Below, piece after piece: positions 22,035 through 29,423 of a stretch of 64,000 nucleotides of DNA (positions are counted from its first letter, which is position 1; each line of letters opens with the position of its first letter). The DNA lies in the NCBI RefSeq assembly GCF_009901565.1, contig NZ_WXEW01000013.1, positions 62,001-126,000 on the forward strand. The letters are read 5' to 3'. Made by a program: the position numbers and the translations under genes. The stretch comes from Herbidospora solisilvae (GTDB lineage: Bacteria; Actinomycetota; Actinomycetes; Streptosporangiales; Streptosporangiaceae). Below the pieces are notes generated by a model. The model worked only from the letters and a program-made list of their open reading frames with translations, made no database searches and was not told the DNA's origin.

Positions 22035-22940
22035 ATGACCTCTCTCGTGCTCGGGGCCATGAACTTCGGCACCCTGACCGACGAACGCACGTCGTTCGCG
22101 CTGCTCGACCGCTTCGTCGACGCCGGTGGCACGGTGATCGACACCGCGAACTGCTACGCCTTCTGGAACGACCCGGGCGGCCGGGGCGGCCAGAGCGAGC
22201 GGCTCCTGGGCCGCTGGCTGGCCGCCCGTCCGGGCCTGCGTGACCGGCTGACCCTGGCCACCAAGGCCGGGGCCGAGCCGGTCGGCCCGGGGGAGTGGCC
22301 CGCCAGCCGCGAGGGCCTGTCGGCCCCGGCCCTCAAGGAGGCGCTCACGCTGAGCCTCGGCCGCCTCGGGATCGACCACGTGGACCTGTTCTGGACCCAC
22401 ATGGAAGACCGGTCGGTCCCCCTTGAGGAGACGGCCGGGGCGCTCGCGGGCCTGGTCGCCGACGGTCTCACCGGCCGTGTCGGCGTCTCCAACCACCCCA
22501 CGTGGCGGGTCGAGCGCGCCCGCGCCCTGGGCGCCCCCTATTCGGCGCTGCAGTTGCGCTACTCGTACCTGACCCCCCGGCCCTGGACCCGGGTCGAGGG
22601 CGTCAACCACCGCTTCGCGTGGGTGACCGACGAGACCCTCGACTACGTGGCCTCGGAAGGCCTCGACCTGTGGGCGTACACGCCGCTCATCTCGGGTTCC
22701 TATGTACGTCCGGAGCGCCCCTTCCCCGAGGCCTACGACCACCCGGACACCACGCGGAGGCTCGCCGCGCTCGCCCAGGTGGCCGAGGGTCTCGGGGCGA
22801 CCCGGAACCAGGTGGTGCTGGCCTGGCTGCTCGCCAAGGGGGTCAGCCCCATCATCGGGCCCTCCACGGTCGCCCAGCTCGACGAGCTGCTCGACCCGCC
22901 GCGGCTCGGGGCGGCGGAGCTGGCCGCGCTGGACGTCTAG
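22035..22940 (+). CDS. Aldo/keto reductase
   Basis: A 301-residue NADPH-dependent oxidoreductase of the AKR superfamily: GAMNFG at the start, DTANCYAFW with the catalytic Tyr, KAGAEPVG with the catalytic Lys, HVDLFWTHMED, VGVSNHPTW and a C-terminal WLLAKGVSPIIGPST for cofactor binding. I prefer ATG 22035 over 22023: the upstream promoter would start transcription there, giving a leaderless message, and the upstream ATG overlaps the -10. Substrates cannot be told. It ends 4 nt into the convergent ABC permease gene. Confidence 0.9.
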   Translation: MTSLVLGAMNFGTLTDERTSFALLDRFVDAGGTVIDTANCYAFWNDPGGRGGQSERLLGRWLAARPGLRDRLTLATKAGAEPVGPGEWPASREGLSAPALKEALTLSLGRLGIDHVDLFWTHMEDRSVPLEETAGALAGLVADGLTGRVGVSNHPTWRVERARALGAPYSALQLRYSYLTPRPWTRVEGVNHRFAWVTDETLDYVASEGLDLWAYTPLISGSYVRPERPFPEAYDHPDTTRRLAALAQVAEGLGATRNQVVLAWLLAKGVSPIIGPSTVAQLDELLDPPRLGAAELAALDV

Positions 22941-23560
22941 CCCGGGTCGCGGCGCGTGACGAACCACCACGCGCCCGCGACGAGCACGCCCGCGAGCCCG
23001 GCCGTGATCGCGGCCTCCGCCGCGCCCAGCGCGGCGGACGACCAGCCGAGCTCGCGGGCGGCCCGGTTGCGCAGCCCCTCGGCCATCAGCTGGCAGGCGG
23101 CGACGCCGAAGAACGCCGACCCCATCGCGACGGTGGTCCGCCGGGTGACGGCGCTCCAGAAGGCGCCGAGGGCCAGCGCGAAGAGCGCCCAGGTGAAGGG
23201 CAGCACGCCGGTCAGCTCCGGCGGAAGGTCGCTCAGCGACCACCAGATCAGCGCGGTGACCAGCCCCGTTGTGGTGAGGGCGAGGACGGCCGCGGTGCCG
23301 ATCTGGGGGGCCAGCCAGCGGCTGCGGCTGATCGACTGGGTCCAGGCGAACTGGTGGGTGCCGCGTTCGTACTCGCGCGAGAGCAACGGCGCTCCCAGGA
23401 ACACCCCCATGACCAGGGGAAGGTAGGGGAACAGGCCGGCCGAGATGCCCCTGATGCCCGGATAGAGCCGTTCGGCGGCGACGAACCCGGCCCACAACAC
23501 GACCACCAGGGCCATGCTGACCATGCGGACGCGGTGCAGCCTGATCGCGAGCCAGGTCAC
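22937..23560 (-). CDS. ABC transporter permease (YtrC/D-like)
   Basis: A 207-residue membrane protein from GTG 23560, whose start overlaps the ATPase stop (GTGA). Six hydrophobic helices are visible: VSMALVVVLWAGFVA, GLFPYLPLVMGVFLGAPLLS, AVLALTTTGLVTALIWW, VLPFTWALFALALGAFW, VAMGSAFFGVAACQLM and AGLAGVLVAGAWWFVT. After helix 2 the SREYERGTHQFAWTQSISR loop is typical of permeases in YtrA-controlled operons. Third gene of the gntR-ATPase-permease operon; probably exports an antibiotic or lipid-like compound. Confidence 0.85.
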   Translation of the reverse strand: MTWLAIRLHRVRMVSMALVVVLWAGFVAAERLYPGIRGISAGLFPYLPLVMGVFLGAPLLSREYERGTHQFAWTQSISRSRWLAPQIGTAAVLALTTTGLVTALIWWSLSDLPPELTGVLPFTWALFALALGAFWSAVTRRTTVAMGSAFFGVAACQLMAEGLRNRAARELGWSSAALGAAEAAITAGLAGVLVAGAWWFVTRRDPG

Positions 23561-24435
23561 AGCGCCACCGGCCGGGGAGCCAGGACGGCCTCGGGGGCAC
23601 GCAGGTAGCCGAGCACCATGTCCTCCAGGGAGAGTTCGCGGGTGGTCCAGCGGGGGTCGTGGACGGGCCCCCGCACCCTGGCCAGCAGGGTCGTCTGCCG
23701 TTCGGTGTCGCTTCTGCCGATGACGTCGTAGGAGCCGGCGGGGGTCGTACCGGACGGGCCCACCAGCAACCGGTGCGCGGACACCAGCTCCTCGATGTCG
23801 CCCGCGACCTGCACCCGTCCCCGGGAGACCAGGATCAGATGGTCGCAGACCTCGGCGAGCTCGGCGACGACGTGGGAGGAGAGCAGCACGGTGAGCCCCC
23901 GCTCGGCGACGGCGGACATGAGACCCTCCATGACCTCGTGGCGGGCGAGCGGATCGAGGTTGGCGAGCGGCTCGTCGAGGACGACGAGGTCGGCCCGTTT
24001 GGCGACGGCCAGCGTGATCGCGACCTGGGCCCGCTGGCCCCCGGACAACTGGCGGATGCGCTTGCGCCGCGGGACGCCCAGGTCGTCGAGCCGCCTCCGC
24101 GCGCCCTGGACGTCGAAGCGGGGGTTCAGCCCGGCCCCGGCCCTGATCGTCTCGGCGACGGTGAGCTCGGGGTAGAGCGGCTTGTCCTGCGCGACGAAGG
24201 CCACCCGGGGCAGGTTCGCGCCCCGCGGCGGCTGCCCGAAGACCCGCACCTCGCCCTCGTCCGCCCTGCGCAGCCCGACGGCCAGCCGCATCAGCGACGA
24301 CTTGCCGGCTCCGTTCGGCCCGACGAGCGCGGCCACCCGTCCCTGCGGCACACTGGCGAAACAGCCCCTTAGGGCCCAGGTCCGGCCGTACCGCAGACCG
24401 GCCCCGGTCACCTCCAGAGCGGGCACCCCGCTCAT
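23557..24435 (-). CDS. ABC transporter ATP-binding protein
   Basis: A 292-residue ATPase: Walker A GPNGAGKS, Q-loop FVAQDKPLYPEL, signature LSGGQRAQ, Walker B LVVLDEPLANLD and switch SSHVVAEL. The C-terminal 70 residues, after DDRGR-like turns, resemble the extension of YtrB/BcrA-like exporters. I chose ATG 24435, which overlaps the gntR stop by 4 nt; the longer frame to 24534 lies inside gntR. It forms a transporter with the following permease and is under the GntR/YtrA regulator. Confidence 0.92.
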   Translation of the reverse strand: MSGVPALEVTGAGLRYGRTWALRGCFASVPQGRVAALVGPNGAGKSSLMRLAVGLRRADEGEVRVFGQPPRGANLPRVAFVAQDKPLYPELTVAETIRAGAGLNPRFDVQGARRRLDDLGVPRRKRIRQLSGGQRAQVAITLAVAKRADLVVLDEPLANLDPLARHEVMEGLMSAVAERGLTVLLSSHVVAELAEVCDHLILVSRGRVQVAGDIEELVSAHRLLVGPSGTTPAGSYDVIGRSDTERQTTLLARVRGPVHDPRWTTRELSLEDMVLGYLRAPEAVLAPRPVAL

Positions 24436-24830
24436 GCCGTCGCCTCCCCGGCCAGCCCGCCGGCCAGGGCCGACTCGACCAGGGCCCGGATGTCGTCGGG
24501 CCCGAGGCCCGCCGCCCGCGCCTCGCGCACCCACGCCGCCAGCCGCTGCTCCAGCACGGGGTCACGCGGCCGGGCCAGCGACCGCCGCACGAACGTCCCG
24601 AGGCCCGGACGGGGTTCGACCAGCCCCCGGGACTCCAGCTCGCGGTAGGCCCGCAGCACCGTGTTGGGGTTGATCGCCAGCCGGCCCACCACCTCGGCCG
24701 CCGTCGGCAGCCGGTCGCCGGGGGTCAGCCGGCCGAGCCGCATGGCCTGTTCGACCTGCTGCACGATCTGCATGTACGTCGCCACGCCCGACCTCTTGTC
24801 GAGAGAGAACTCGATCAACGTCGCTCCCAT
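24432..24830 (-). CDS. GntR-family regulator, YtrA subfamily
   Basis: A 132-residue repressor. The N-terminal winged helix is typical: YMQIVQQVEQAMRLGRLTPG, LPTAAEVVGRLAINPNTVLR, RELESRGLVEPRPGLGTFV. The short helical C-terminus without ligand domain marks the YtrA subfamily. Its start codon lies within a few bases of the predicted transcription start, so the message is probably almost leaderless. The perfect 14-bp palindrome at 24837-24850 covers the promoter -10 and start, suggesting autorepression of the operon, as known for YtrA of Bacillus with cell-wall antibiotics. Confidence 0.93.
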   Translation of the reverse strand: MGATLIEFSLDKRSGVATYMQIVQQVEQAMRLGRLTPGDRLPTAAEVVGRLAINPNTVLRAYRELESRGLVEPRPGLGTFVRRSLARPRDPVLEQRLAAWVREARAAGLGPDDIRALVESALAGGLAGEATA

Positions 24831-24836
24831 GATTCC

Positions 24837-24876
24837 ACTAATGCATTAGTTAATTGATGGAGAGCCCCGCCGTCAA
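24837..24876 (-). promoter_or_regulatory. Promoter and palindromic operator of the ytr-like operon
   Basis: On the minus strand, TTGACG (24876-24871) and TTAACT (24853-24848) are 17 bp apart. The palindrome ACTAATGCATTAGT (24850-24837) overlaps the -10 and the start point. It stands out as AT-rich DNA in a GC-rich surrounding. Confidence 0.7.
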
Positions 24877-24947
24877 CCCGGACCCCGGTGACATAACTCC
24901 ATGTAACTAGTCATATGCTCAACGTGTACGACCGAGGGGAGGGCGGA

Positions 24948-25874
24948 GTGCGGCGTCGGGAGTTCCTCCTGTGGGGAGCCGGGCTCGCCGCATTGGCCGC
25001 CGGCTGCGGGGCTGACCCACGTCCACTGGGCGTGCCGCTCTCCCTGGTCGTGCCGGCCGTCGTGGGCGGCCACGACGACCTCTTCGCCCAGGAGCTGCGG
25101 AGGGTCGTCACCCGGCGCGGACTGGCCCGCGCCGCCGTCGTCACCACCTGCGACGGCGACAGGACGTCGATCAAGGACTTCGCCCAGGGGGCGAGCCGCG
25201 GCCGGCTGCTGGTCGCCGGGCCGGCGCTGGTCAACACGGCGGGCACCGCCCCGCTCGCCCGGATGGCCGGGGAGTGGTCGGTGGTCCTCGCCCCGATGGG
25301 CTCCCGCCTGCGCGACTTCGACGGGCTGGCCGCCGCCCTGCGCAAGCACCCCGGCTCGGTGCTGATGGGCGGCGGGGCCCACGGAGGGGCCGACCACGTC
25401 CTGTGCGGCCTGCTCGCCAAGGGCCTGGGGGCCGACGCGCGCCTGGTCGACTACGCCGCCTTCCCGGAGAAGGACGGCCTCCTCGGCGCGCTCCTCGACG
25501 GCCGCGTCGCCGCCGGGGTCGGCGGGGTCGCCCGGTTCGCGCCGCAGATCCGCGCGGGCCGCGTCCGGGCCCTCGCCGTCTCGTCGCCCGAGCGCCTGCC
25601 GGAGGTCGACGCGCCGACCCTCATGGAGTCGGGGGTACGCCTCGTCCACGCCGACTGGCGCGGCCTGCTGGCCTCCGAGTCCCTTCGGGAGGACGACCGC
25701 GACCACCTGCTCGACGTCTGCCGGGGCGTCGGCGCCTCGGCCGAGTGGTCGGCCACCTGCCGCCGCCACGGCTGGGCGCAGCTCTACCTCGACGGCCCCG
25801 ACTTCGACGACTGGCTCCGCGTCGAGTCGACGCGCGCCCGCGACGTCCTCACTGACCTGGGCCTCAAGCAATAA
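24948..25874 (+). CDS. TctC/Bug-type substrate-binding lipoprotein
   Basis: A 308-residue exported protein from GTG 24948 (GAGGGGAGGGCGGA upstream), which puts a lipoprotein signal RRREFLLWGAGLAALAAGC first; the earlier ATG 24915 would bury it. The Arg pair makes Tat export possible. The mature part matches the tripartite tricarboxylate receptor family: IVGGHDDLFAQELRRV-like start, GGGAHGGADHVLCGLLAKG, LLDGRVAAGVGGVARFAPQI, and VRALAVSSPERLPEVDAPTL near the end. Family members bind carboxylates for TctAB permeases. No tctA or tctB is adjacent, so it is an orphan receptor here. Confidence 0.85.
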   Translation: MRRREFLLWGAGLAALAAGCGADPRPLGVPLSLVVPAVVGGHDDLFAQELRRVVTRRGLARAAVVTTCDGDRTSIKDFAQGASRGRLLVAGPALVNTAGTAPLARMAGEWSVVLAPMGSRLRDFDGLAAALRKHPGSVLMGGGAHGGADHVLCGLLAKGLGADARLVDYAAFPEKDGLLGALLDGRVAAGVGGVARFAPQIRAGRVRALAVSSPERLPEVDAPTLMESGVRLVHADWRGLLASESLREDDRDHLLDVCRGVGASAEWSATCRRHGWAQLYLDGPDFDDWLRVESTRARDVLTDLGLKQ

Positions 25875-25892
25875 TCTGACAAAAAGCCCTAA

Positions 25893-26939
25893 ATGTGGTG
25901 GTCTCAGTCCGTGACGGAAGCATGGAACTGGATCTCCCTCGCCATCGCCGTGCTCGCCGCCCTCATCGCGGTCGAGCTGGTCCGCCGCATCCTGCGCTCA
26001 CGGCTCGTCGGGGAACGCTGGGCCCTGGCCGGGCCGCTGGTCCGGCGCTGCACCTGGCCCGGGTTCGTGACCGCCGCGCTCGCCACCGCCGCCGCCGTCT
26101 ACGACCGGGGCCTGATCCCGCCCGAGGCCGAAGGCTGGGTCGGCCACCTGACCACCATCGCGCTGATCTTCTGCGCCACCTGGCTCGTCATCCAGACCGC
26201 CTACGCGGTGACCGACGTCGTGCTCGAACGGCTGGTGCGCGTCGAGGGAGACGCCAACCGGCGGGCGCGTCGGATCAGGACCCAGATCGAGCTGGTGCGG
26301 CGGGTCTGCGCCGCCGTCGTGATCGTGCTCGCCCTGGGCGCCATGTTGTTCACCTTCCCGCAGGTCAGAGCGCTGGGAGCGGGGCTGCTCGCGTCGGCGG
26401 GCATCGCCGGGGTGCTGGTCGGGATCGCGGCCCAGTCGACCCTGGGGAACCTGCTGGCCGGGCTCCAGCTCGCCTTCTCCGACGCCATAAGGCTCGACGA
26501 CGTCGTGGTGGTGCAGGGCGAGTGGGGGCGGGTCGAGGAGCTCACCCTCACCTACGTGTCGCTGCGGCTCTGGGACGAGCGGCGGCTGATCCTGCCCGTC
26601 TCCCACTTCGCCAACAACCCGTTCGAGAACTGGACCCGGCACGAGAGCCGGATCCTCGGCACCGTCTTCCTCCGCGTCGACTGGACGGTGCCGATCCCCG
26701 AGCTGCGCGCCGAGCTGCACCGGGCGATCAAGGACAACCCGCTCTGGGACCAGAAGGACTGGACCCTCCAGGTCACCGACATCACCCCGGGCGGCCTGGT
26801 CGAGGTGCGCGCCCTCATGTCGGCCGCCGACTCGGCCAGCGCCTGGGACCTGCGGTGCGACGTGCGGGAACACCTGGTCACCTGGATCAGGGAGAACTAC
26901 CCGGAGAGCCTGCCGCGGCTGCGGGTCACAGAGGCCTGA
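25893..26939 (+). CDS. Small-conductance mechanosensitive channel (MscS family)
   Basis: A 348-residue membrane protein. Four hydrophobic helices are seen (about 10-30, 45-70, 80-100, 140-185); the last, ALGAGLLASAGIAGVLVGIAAQSTLGNLLA, is the Gly/Ala-rich pore helix typical of MscS. The beta domain follows (FSDAIRLDDVVVVQGEWGRV, LILPVSHFANNPFENWTR) and a C-terminal domain. It should open under membrane tension and release solutes. The start has no clear ribosome site. It ends 14 nt into the convergent lipoprotein gene. Confidence 0.9.
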   Translation: MWWSQSVTEAWNWISLAIAVLAALIAVELVRRILRSRLVGERWALAGPLVRRCTWPGFVTAALATAAAVYDRGLIPPEAEGWVGHLTTIALIFCATWLVIQTAYAVTDVVLERLVRVEGDANRRARRIRTQIELVRRVCAAVVIVLALGAMLFTFPQVRALGAGLLASAGIAGVLVGIAAQSTLGNLLAGLQLAFSDAIRLDDVVVVQGEWGRVEELTLTYVSLRLWDERRLILPVSHFANNPFENWTRHESRILGTVFLRVDWTVPIPELRAELHRAIKDNPLWDQKDWTLQVTDITPGGLVEVRALMSAADSASAWDLRCDVREHLVTWIRENYPESLPRLRVTEA

Positions 26940-27552
26940 TCGTCGAGCCGATCTGCTCGAACAGGGTCTCCTTGCCGGGCAGGTCGGTCGTCAGGGTCAC
27001 CACGCAGGTCGTGCCCTTGCCCGAATGGGCGTAGTACTGGGTGCCCTGGACCGGCCCGGCCGGCATCTTCAGGGTGTAGCGGATGCGCACCCCCTGGGCG
27101 GGCCCGATCTTGACCACGCCCGCGTCGGAGACCGTGGCGCCGACGGTCGCGAGCTGCTGCTCGGCCTGCTGCTGGAGGGCCTCGTTGGAGCCGCCCACAC
27201 TGGGCTGGCAGAAGCCGTTGAGGTTGGTGACGAAGCCCTGCTTCGACTCCTTCTGGCTGGCGGGGTCGAGGGCGTACACCGCCTTGGCGCTCTGCAGGGC
27301 CTTCAGGCCCTGCCTGGCCTGGTCGAGGGCCGCGCCGGTGAGGCCGGTGGCCGCGAGCTGCTCCTCGAAGCCCGACTTCGACAGGTCGACGACCTTCCAG
27401 GCGGTCGGCACGCCGATCGAGACGCCGGTGGCCACCCCGCCGACACGGTGGAAACCCTCGGGCACCTCGGTGCCGGGGATGGGCTTGGGCACCGGCTTGG
27501 TGCAGGCCGCGAGTAAGAGCAGGGCCGAGAGCGCGATGAGGGCTGAACGCAC
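26926..27552 (-). CDS. Putative lipoprotein
   Basis: A 208-residue exported protein from GTG 27552. The signal ALIALSALLLLAAC is a clear lipobox (LAAC), giving a lipidated Cys at about residue 18. The mature protein has no named domain to my eye; it starts with GFHRVGGVATGVSIGVPTAW, contains a Gln/Ala-rich helix (NEALQQQAEQQLATVG) and ends with a pair of strands. The sequence looks like a PsbP/LppX-like single-domain lipoprotein, but I would not press that. Longer upstream frames to 27804 run through the promoter and the divergent membrane-protein gene. Confidence 0.75.
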   Translation of the reverse strand: MRSALIALSALLLLAACTKPVPKPIPGTEVPEGFHRVGGVATGVSIGVPTAWKVVDLSKSGFEEQLAATGLTGAALDQARQGLKALQSAKAVYALDPASQKESKQGFVTNLNGFCQPSVGGSNEALQQQAEQQLATVGATVSDAGVVKIGPAQGVRIRYTLKMPAGPVQGTQYYAHSGKGTTCVVTLTTDLPGKETLFEQIGSTIRPL

Positions 27553-27652
27553 GCCCCCGAGCGTAACGCCCGGCGGCCGAACTCCCAGGTCACATGTCCG
27601 GAAATAGGCATAAACCGGATGTGAAGTGGTAGGGATCCCTAGAGGTGGGGAG

Positions 27653-28240
27653 ATGGCTGCAAATCCTCTGGTCCGGTTCCGGCGCTGGCTGGGATTCGAC
27701 CGGAACCCGTTGCGCCGCCCGTGCGACCGCGTCGAGGCGGCGGTCCGCCGGCTGGTCGTCCTCGTCACGCTCGCCGCCGTGGTGTGCGGGCTGATGCTGG
27801 GCATGAAGGCCTACGGCGAGGGGGTGCGCGCAGAGCAAGAACAGGCACGTGCCCGGCACGCCACCGAGGCGACGCTGCTCGACGACGCGCGCGTGCACGC
27901 GACCGTGAACGGCCCGGCCACCGCGACCGTCATGGCCGCCTGGAAGGGCTCCGACGGCAGAGATCACCAAGGGCTGGTCCAGGCCCCGGTGTTGTCGGTG
28001 AAGGGCCAGAAGATCACGATCTACACCGACGCCAAGGGCGAGCCCGTGCAGCGCCCACGCGACCGGGAGACCACCGTCGTCGCCGCGCTGACCGTGGGCA
28101 CCGGGGTGCCGCTGGCCATGATCGTGGCGAGCTGCGCCCTGCTGGGCGTGACCCGGATGCTGGTGTGGCGCCGCGTCCGCCGGGAGTGGGCCGACGCCTG
28201 GACGGTCGTCGAGCCGACCTGGCGCATCAACGGGCGCTAG
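27653..28240 (+). CDS. Rv1733c-like two-helix membrane protein
   Basis: A 195-residue protein from ATG 27653 (AGAGGTGGGGAG upstream). The basic N-terminus (FRRWLGFDRNPLRRPCDRVE) precedes a first transmembrane helix (VVLVTLAAVVCGLMLGMKAYG), an external domain of about 80 residues and a second helix (VVAALTVGTGVPLAMIVASC), ending WRVRREWADAW...EPTW. This order and the RNPLRR and WxxVEPxW motifs fit the Rv1733c family of actinobacterial membrane proteins, whose function is not known. Confidence 0.8.
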   Translation: MAANPLVRFRRWLGFDRNPLRRPCDRVEAAVRRLVVLVTLAAVVCGLMLGMKAYGEGVRAEQEQARARHATEATLLDDARVHATVNGPATATVMAAWKGSDGRDHQGLVQAPVLSVKGQKITIYTDAKGEPVQRPRDRETTVVAALTVGTGVPLAMIVASCALLGVTRMLVWRRVRREWADAWTVVEPTWRINGR

Positions 28241-28872
28241 GAGGCCGCCCCTCCGGTCGCGACCTTGGCGATGTGCTCGGAGACGGCGGCCTTGAACGCC
28301 GCCGCCACGGTGACCCCGATCGGGTCCCGCGCCGCGATCTCGGCGGCCCGCTTGCGGCCGGTGCCGGGGAACGCCCTCTGGATCACCTTGCCGGCGTGGC
28401 CCAGTGAGATGAGCGCCACCGTGCGCGCGTCGGGCTCCGCGCCGCCCAGCACGTCACGCACCCGTTCGCGGACCGACGTCCGCAGGGCGGCATCCGCCTC
28501 GGGGAACACCTCGTACCTGATCAGCTTGAGCAGGCGGCGTCTCTCATGGGTGATCGCACCCCGCTCGGCGAGTCTGCGCAGCAGCCGCGCCCGCCGGTCG
28601 GGCGTGTACATCGCGGTCCAGAAGTCGCCGAACCCCGGCGCCTCCTCGAAGGCCGCCAGCCGTCCGAGCGTCCGGTCGAGCTCGTCCTCCTCCACCGGCG
28701 TGGGGTCGGTCACCTCCAGGCGGCCGTCCCGGAACACCAGTCGCCCCCGGACGGCCAGCTCGGCGAGCACGGCCGCGCTGAGCAGGTAGTCCAGGCTCTC
28801 CAGCTCGACGAGAGGCGAGCCGTTGGACTTGTAGGCGAGCAGGAGGAGCTCTTCCGCTAACAGCAGGTCCAT
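28237..28872 (-). CDS. GPP34 family phosphoprotein (GOLPH3/Vps74-like)
   Basis: A 211-residue helical protein: MDLLLAEELLLLAYKSNGSP, LDYLLSAAVLAELAVRGRL, then RLAERGAITHERRRLLKLIR and the family's tail with RAAEIAARDPIG. It belongs to the GPP34 family, the bacterial relatives of eukaryotic GOLPH3, which binds phosphatidylinositol-4-phosphate in the Golgi; the actinobacterial role is unknown. The GOLPH3 basic pocket cannot be judged reliably from sequence alone. It is convergent with the Rv1733c-like gene and overlaps its end by 4 nt. Confidence 0.85.
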   Translation of the reverse strand: MDLLLAEELLLLAYKSNGSPLVELESLDYLLSAAVLAELAVRGRLVFRDGRLEVTDPTPVEEDELDRTLGRLAAFEEAPGFGDFWTAMYTPDRRARLLRRLAERGAITHERRRLLKLIRYEVFPEADAALRTSVRERVRDVLGGAEPDARTVALISLGHAGKVIQRAFPGTGRKRAAEIAARDPIGVTVAAAFKAAVSEHIAKVATGGAAS

Positions 28873-29423
28873 GGCTCAAGTCTGACGTCCGGCCGGCCGC
28901 GCGTGGCGGGGTTCAGGCGCTCCTCGACCCGCCTTCACGGGCCGTTGAGGCCGGAGAGGTGACCGGGTTGTCTTCGTGGGCCTGCGGATCCAGGTGCGGG
29001 CCGGCTGACGGTGGCCATCGACCGACGTGTGGGCGGACGTCGTCGGGGCCGGCCCGCCACGGGCAGTACGGGTCCATATCCCGGTCCGCGATCTTGCGGA
29101 TGGACGGAACGGATTATCCTTCAGGGCGATTTCCGGCTGAGGCCACCCGGCGGGCACCGGCCGTCAACAGAATGCCCGTCTCGGTTTCGGAAGAACGTCA
29201 CCGGAAGAGTGCGGCGGCATTTCATTCCGGCTGGCTGCCGCCCAGGTCAGTGACCTGTCCTCATGGCGGGAGAGCGGTCTGGGTGATGAATAGACGGTCT
29301 TTGTCGGCAATGGGCGGATTTTGTCGGTCATATCAAAAGTCATATCGAAATTGTCAATATTTCGATTTGCCGGATGATTTGTTAACGTCCCTTCGTGATC
29401 ATCTCCACGTCCGAGGGAATTCG
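28873..29423. other. Gene-free stretch ahead of the DNRLRE protein
   Basis: No supported gene. The left two thirds is GC-rich without clear features. From about 29290 the base composition turns sharply AT-rich, which suggests a promoter region for the exported DNRLRE gene. It includes two TTTGTCGG repeats and the inverted repeat at 29344-29366. Confidence 0.5.
29344..29366. promoter_or_regulatory. Inverted repeat ATCGAAAT-n7-ATTTCGAT in AT-rich promoter DNA
   Basis: Two perfect 8-bp arms flank TGTCAAT, 58 bp before the DNRLRE gene start. It could be an operator or a small hairpin in the leader; nothing identifies the binding protein. Confidence 0.4.

Noticed and set aside
29344-29366. Inverted repeat read as an intrinsic terminator
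   Set aside because: It is AT-rich with a short stem and lies in a promoter region; no gene ends just before it.
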